NCBI GenBank assembly: GCA_963760225.1
Contig: CAVXCD010000001.1
Span: 1 to 64,000, forward strand
Length of the DNA: 64,000 nucleotides
Source of the DNA: 13-2-20CM-66-19 sp963760225
GTDB lineage: Bacteria > Pseudomonadota > Gammaproteobacteria > Steroidobacterales > Steroidobacteraceae
Direction: 5' to 3'
The translations under genes and the position numbers were made by a program. Positions 61,077-64,000 of the stretch are shown here, piece after piece. The stretch's first letter is position 1; each line of letters starts with the position of its first letter. The notes under the pieces were generated by a model. It searched no databases. It was not told the origin of the DNA and saw only the letters and a list, made by a program, of their open reading frames with translations.

Positions 61077-61892
61077 TTGCCCGAGTTGCCCGAGGTCGAG
61101 ACGACGCGTCGCGGCCTGGCGCCGTACGTGCGGCGCCGGCGGGTGACCGCTCTCACCGTGTACCAGCCGCGCCTGCGCTGGAAGGTGGCCGCCGAGCTGC
61201 CTGACCAGGTCGCCGGGCAGCGCATCCTGCGCGCCGGAAGGCGCGCGAAGTACCTGCTGCTGCGACTCGAGTCCGGCACGCTGCTGGTGCATCTGGGCAT
61301 GTCGGGCAATCTGCGCGCGGTGCCCGCCGGTACCCCGCGCCTCACCCACGACCATTTCGACCTGGTGCTCGATTCCGGGCTGGCGCTGCGCTTCAACGAT
61401 CCGCGCCGCTTCGGCAGCCTCCTCTATACGAGCGGCGATCCGCGCGCGCATCCGCTGCTGGCGAACCTCGGGCCCGAGCCGTTCTCCGCGGCCTTCGATG
61501 CGGATTACCTGTGGCGCATCACCCGTGGCCGGCGGATCGCCATCAAGCAGCTGCTCATGAACAGCCGCCTGGTGGTCGGCGTGGGCAACATCTACGCGAG
61601 CGAGGCGCTGTTCCGGGGGCGTATCCGCCCGCGCCGGCAGGCGCGCTCGCTGTCGCGCGCGGATGCCGCGCGGCTGGTGCGTGCGGTGCGCGCGGTCCTC
61701 GCCCAGGCCATCCGCGCGGGCGGCACGACGCTGCGCGATTATCTCGGCGCCGACGGTGCGCCCGGTTATTTCCGCCAGCGGCTGTACGTCTATGAGCGCC
61801 GCGGCCGGCCCTGCCGGCGCTGCCGCACACCGGTGCGCGCGCTGGTCCAGGGGCAGCGCTCCACTTACTATTGCCCCTCCTGCCAGAAGTAG
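61077..61892 (+). CDS. mutM: Formamidopyrimidine-DNA glycosylase
   Basis: 271 residues, TTG start at 61077. This start is required because the enzyme needs Pro as its first mature residue (MPELPEVET). Other features: HLGMSGNLR, the FNDPRRFG loop and VVGVGNIYASEALF H2TH region, and the C-terminal zinc finger C-x2-C-x16-C-x2-C. It excises oxidised purines such as 8-oxoG. Together with mutY in the same window it forms part of the GO repair system. Confidence 0.95.
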   Translation: MPELPEVETTRRGLAPYVRRRRVTALTVYQPRLRWKVAAELPDQVAGQRILRAGRRAKYLLLRLESGTLLVHLGMSGNLRAVPAGTPRLTHDHFDLVLDSGLALRFNDPRRFGSLLYTSGDPRAHPLLANLGPEPFSAAFDADYLWRITRGRRIAIKQLLMNSRLVVGVGNIYASEALFRGRIRPRRQARSLSRADAARLVRAVRAVLAQAIRAGGTTLRDYLGADGAPGYFRQRLYVYERRGRPCRRCRTPVRALVQGQRSTYYCPSCQK

Positions 61893-61929
61893 CCGCGCAC
61901 CCCCCGTCTTCAGTCCTCCCGAGGAAACC

Positions 61930-62772
61930 GTGAGCCAGCACATCCTCGCGCATCTGTCTGCCGCAGACCCGGTGCTCGCCGGCCTGATACGCGCCGTGGG
62001 ACCGTGCGCGCTCGCGCTGCAGAGTGAGTGCCACCCGTTTGAGGCTCTCGCCCAGGCCATCGCGCACCAGCAACTGAACGGCACGGCGGCCAACACCATC
62101 CTCAAGCGCTTCATCGACGGCTGCGGTCAGGGCGCATTCCCGACTCCGCAGATGGTGCTCGCGGCCTCCGCGCGCAGCCTGCGTGCGGCAGGCTTCTCGT
62201 TCGCCAAGGTGGCGGCGCTGCGCGACCTGGCTGACAAGACCCTCGCCGCCGTGGTGCCCGAGGCCGCCGTGCTTCTCGCTCTGGGCGACGAGGAGATCGT
62301 CACGCGGCTGACCCAGGTGCGCGGCGTCGGCCGCTGGACGGTGGAGATGATGCTCATGTTCCGGCTGGGGCGGCCGGACGTACTGCCGGTGGACGATTTC
62401 GGCGTACGCAGCGGCTTTCGCGCTGCCTACGGCCTGCGCAAGCTGCCGCGCCCGCAAGTGCTCGCAGCCTGGGGCGAACGCTGGCGGCCGTACCGCAGCA
62501 CTGCGGCCTGGTATCTGTGGCGCGCGCTCGAGCTCGAACGCGCCGGGCAGCTGACCCCGCCGGCGCAGCGCGTGCGCCTGCCGCGCGTGCGGCCCAGGCG
62601 GCGGCGAGTGGCGACTGCGACCGGCCGGCCGCGCGCAACGCGCGCCGCGCCCGCGCGGCGCCGCGTCAGCTGCGGCGCATCTTCTTCATCTCCGCCTCGA
62701 CGATCGGGTGGACGAAGCGGCTCACGTCGCCGCCGAGCACCGCGATCTCGCGTATCAGGCTCGAGGAGATGA
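61930..62772 (+). CDS. DNA-3-methyladenine glycosylase II-type (AlkA family)
   Basis: 280 residues from the GTG at 61930 (GAGGA upstream). Helix-hairpin-helix with RGVGRWTVEMMLMF and catalytic Asp in VLPVDDFGVRSGF; AIAHQQLNGTAANTIL is the family N-part motif. It removes alkylated bases. The last 60-70 residues are an Arg-rich tail overlapping the end of coaD by 107 bp on the opposite strand, which is unusual and may reflect a stop-codon loss. Confidence 0.88.
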   Translation: MSQHILAHLSAADPVLAGLIRAVGPCALALQSECHPFEALAQAIAHQQLNGTAANTILKRFIDGCGQGAFPTPQMVLAASARSLRAAGFSFAKVAALRDLADKTLAAVVPEAAVLLALGDEEIVTRLTQVRGVGRWTVEMMLMFRLGRPDVLPVDDFGVRSGFRAAYGLRKLPRPQVLAAWGERWRPYRSTAAWYLWRALELERAGQLTPPAQRVRLPRVRPRRRRVATATGRPRATRAAPARRRVSCGASSSSPPRRSGGRSGSRRRRAPRSRVSGSRR

Positions 62773-63148
62773 ACGTGAACTGCTCCTGGGGCGTGAGAAA
62801 CACGGTCTCGAAATTACGGTCGAGATGGCGCGACATGTTGGCAAGCTGAAACTCGAACTCGAAGTCCGACACCGCACGCAGCCCGCGCACGATCACCGCT
62901 CCCGGGTACTGGCGTGCGAACTCGACGGTGAGGCCGGCGTAGCCGTGCACCTCGACGTTGGGCAGATCCTGCAGCACGCGGCGCGCCAGCTCGACGCGCT
63001 TCTCCAGCGTGAACATCGGCGTCTTGTTGCTGTTGGCGGCGATGGCGACGATCACGCGATCGAAGATGCCGGCGGCGCGGCGCACCAGGTCGTGGTGCCC
63101 GTTGGTGATCGGATCGAACGTGCCCGGATAGACGGCGTTGCTTCTCAT
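62666..63148 (-). CDS. coaD: Phosphopantetheine adenylyltransferase
   Basis: 160 residues from the ATG at 63148, overlapping the rsmD stop (ATGA). Nucleotidyltransferase motifs YPGTFDPITNGHHDLV and ISSSLIREIA. Penultimate step of coenzyme A synthesis, complementing coaBC in this window. Length typical. Confidence 0.96.
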   Translation of the reverse strand: MRSNAVYPGTFDPITNGHHDLVRRAAGIFDRVIVAIAANSNKTPMFTLEKRVELARRVLQDLPNVEVHGYAGLTVEFARQYPGAVIVRGLRAVSDFEFEFQLANMSRHLDRNFETVFLTPQEQFTFISSSLIREIAVLGGDVSRFVHPIVEAEMKKMRRS

Positions 63149-63864
63149 ACGGCCCGCGTAACTCCGCGCGCAGCGTGCGCGAACAGATGATAACCGACCT
63201 CGCCGGCCTGCTTGGCCTTGAGCGGCTGCCAGCTCGCCGGCAGCGGCGGCAGGGGTTCGCGGGCCGCGCACTCCACGTAGACCAGGGCACCCTCGCGCAG
63301 CCAGCCGTGCGCCAGCAGCGCCGCCGCGCGCGCCAGCAGTCCGGCCGCAAATGGCGGGTCGAGGAACACTATGTCGTATGCTTCCGCGGGCGGCGCCGCC
63401 AGGTGGCGCAGCGCATCCGCGCGTACCACCACGGCATTCCCCGCGCCCCATTCCGCGAGCCGCTCGCGCAGCGCCGCGACGGCCGCGGCATCCTGCTCGA
63501 TGAAGGTAACGTGCGCAGCGCCGCGCGACAGCGCCTCGAGTCCGAGCGCACCGCTGCCGGCAAACGCATCGAGGCAGCGCGCGCCCGCAGTGGCCGCGCC
63601 GAGCCAGTTGAACAGCGTCTCGCGCACGCGGTCGGGGGTCGGCCGTATCGCGGCCGCTGCCGGGAAACGCAGCTTCCTGCCCCGCCAGGTGCCGCCGATG
63701 ATGCGCAGTACGCGTGCACGCGCGGCGCGGCGCGGCGCGGCGCCGGCGCGCTTGCCTGAGTTGCGAGAGATCACCTTGAGCGCGCTCGCGTGCTTACGCC
63801 GTCGCACCTTGCCACTGTTCTCGCCGGGAGCGTACTCTAGTCTGCCTCGTCCAGGAGCGCTCAA
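63145..63864 (-). CDS. rsmD: 16S rRNA (guanine(966)-N(2))-methyltransferase
   Basis: 239 residues. RIIGGTWRGRKL and RPTPDRVRETLFNWL, the SAM motif DAFAGSGALGLEALSRGA, and the catalytic DPPF in IVFLDPPFA. Modifies G966 of 16S rRNA. The first 50 residues are basic and poorly conserved; a shorter start may apply. Coupled to coaD, a common arrangement. Confidence 0.94.
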   Translation of the reverse strand: MSAPGRGRLEYAPGENSGKVRRRKHASALKVISRNSGKRAGAAPRRAARARVLRIIGGTWRGRKLRFPAAAAIRPTPDRVRETLFNWLGAATAGARCLDAFAGSGALGLEALSRGAAHVTFIEQDAAAVAALRERLAEWGAGNAVVVRADALRHLAAPPAEAYDIVFLDPPFAAGLLARAAALLAHGWLREGALVYVECAAREPLPPLPASWQPLKAKQAGEVGYHLFAHAARGVTRAV

Positions 63865-63887
63865 CAGCCCCGGCGGGAAAAGGGGAT

Positions 63888-64000
63888 ATGAAAAGAATCA
63901 TCGCCGCGGGCGTCCTGGCGGCCGCGTTCCTCATCGGGGGTTGTGGGTCGGGCGGCCGCGGCACCATCGGCGCGCCTGACCTCACCGTGCTCAACGGCAA
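63888..64000 (+). CDS. Lipoprotein of unknown function, N-terminal part (runs off window)
   Basis: 37 codons visible from the ATG at 63888 (AAAAGGGGAT upstream). Signal MKRIIAAGVLAAAFLIGGCG with lipobox LIGGC, then a Gly-rich linker and DLTVLNG. Divergent from rsmD by 23 bp. The rest of the gene is outside the window, so function cannot be judged. Confidence 0.75.
   Translation, partial: MKRIIAAGVLAAAFLIGGCGSGGRGTIGAPDLTVLNG

Overview
The window is high-GC DNA from a gammaproteobacterium, probably of a Xanthomonadales/Nevskiales/Steroidobacterales-like lineage. Reasons: the partly conserved gammaproteobacterial run dut-coaBC-(insert)-radC-(insert)-rpmB-rpmG-mutM with coaD nearby, mutY next to yggX, a C5-pathway heme cluster, and DUF4124 and DUF6763-type proteins. 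The exact taxon cannot be fixed from this stretch alone.

Positions 1-19195 are one arm of an integrated element, probably an integrative conjugative element (ICE). Reading leftwards on the minus strand it encodes an MPF-T type IV secretion system in classical order: virB2, virB3, virB4 (frameshifted), virB5, an EexN-like entry-exclusion lipoprotein, virB6, virB7, virB8, virB9 and the start of virB10, which runs off the window. To the right lie small accessory genes, then a regulatory block: an FlhC-like gene at the end of a three-gene array of DUF6502-type paralogs, with a divergently transcribed FlhD-like gene across an intergenic region holding a perfect 18-bp palindrome. FlhDC-type pairs (SetCD, AcaCD) are the known master activators of SXT and IncC conjugation, so this block is the likely transfer switch. 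Exported proteins of unknown function follow (14.4-17.1 kb), then a repeat-rich region, an excisionase-like HTH gene and a tyrosine integrase ending 10 bp from the 3' end of tRNA-Phe. The element is therefore inserted at tRNA-Phe. Its other end is outside the window.

Positions 19196-39800 are chromosomal. They carry a chain of tiny coupled ORFs, a cytoplasmic double-GAF histidine kinase with a NarL-type regulator, a tautomerase, yggX-mutY, an ECF sigma/putative anti-sigma/DUF4097 operon, and a nine-gene heme operon (hemA-hemL-kinase-regulator-hemC-hemD-hemB-hemE-hemF) with an OmpR-type two-component system inside it. A large TonB-dependent receptor, tRNA-Gly(CCC) and a LOG-family enzyme follow.

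Positions 39955-64000 carry a tripartite RND efflux operon with its own two-component system, an S10-type peptidase, trmB, a Rieske/AmpG-like/exonuclease III operon, pyrE, a DUF4124 protein, coaBC-dut, a glycosidase-like secreted protein, radC, a small insert containing a recent tandem duplication, rpmB-rpmG, mutM, a 3-methyladenine glycosylase, coaD-rsmD and the start of a lipoprotein gene. Starts and stops overlap by 4 bp at many junctions, so several chosen starts rest on this coupling.
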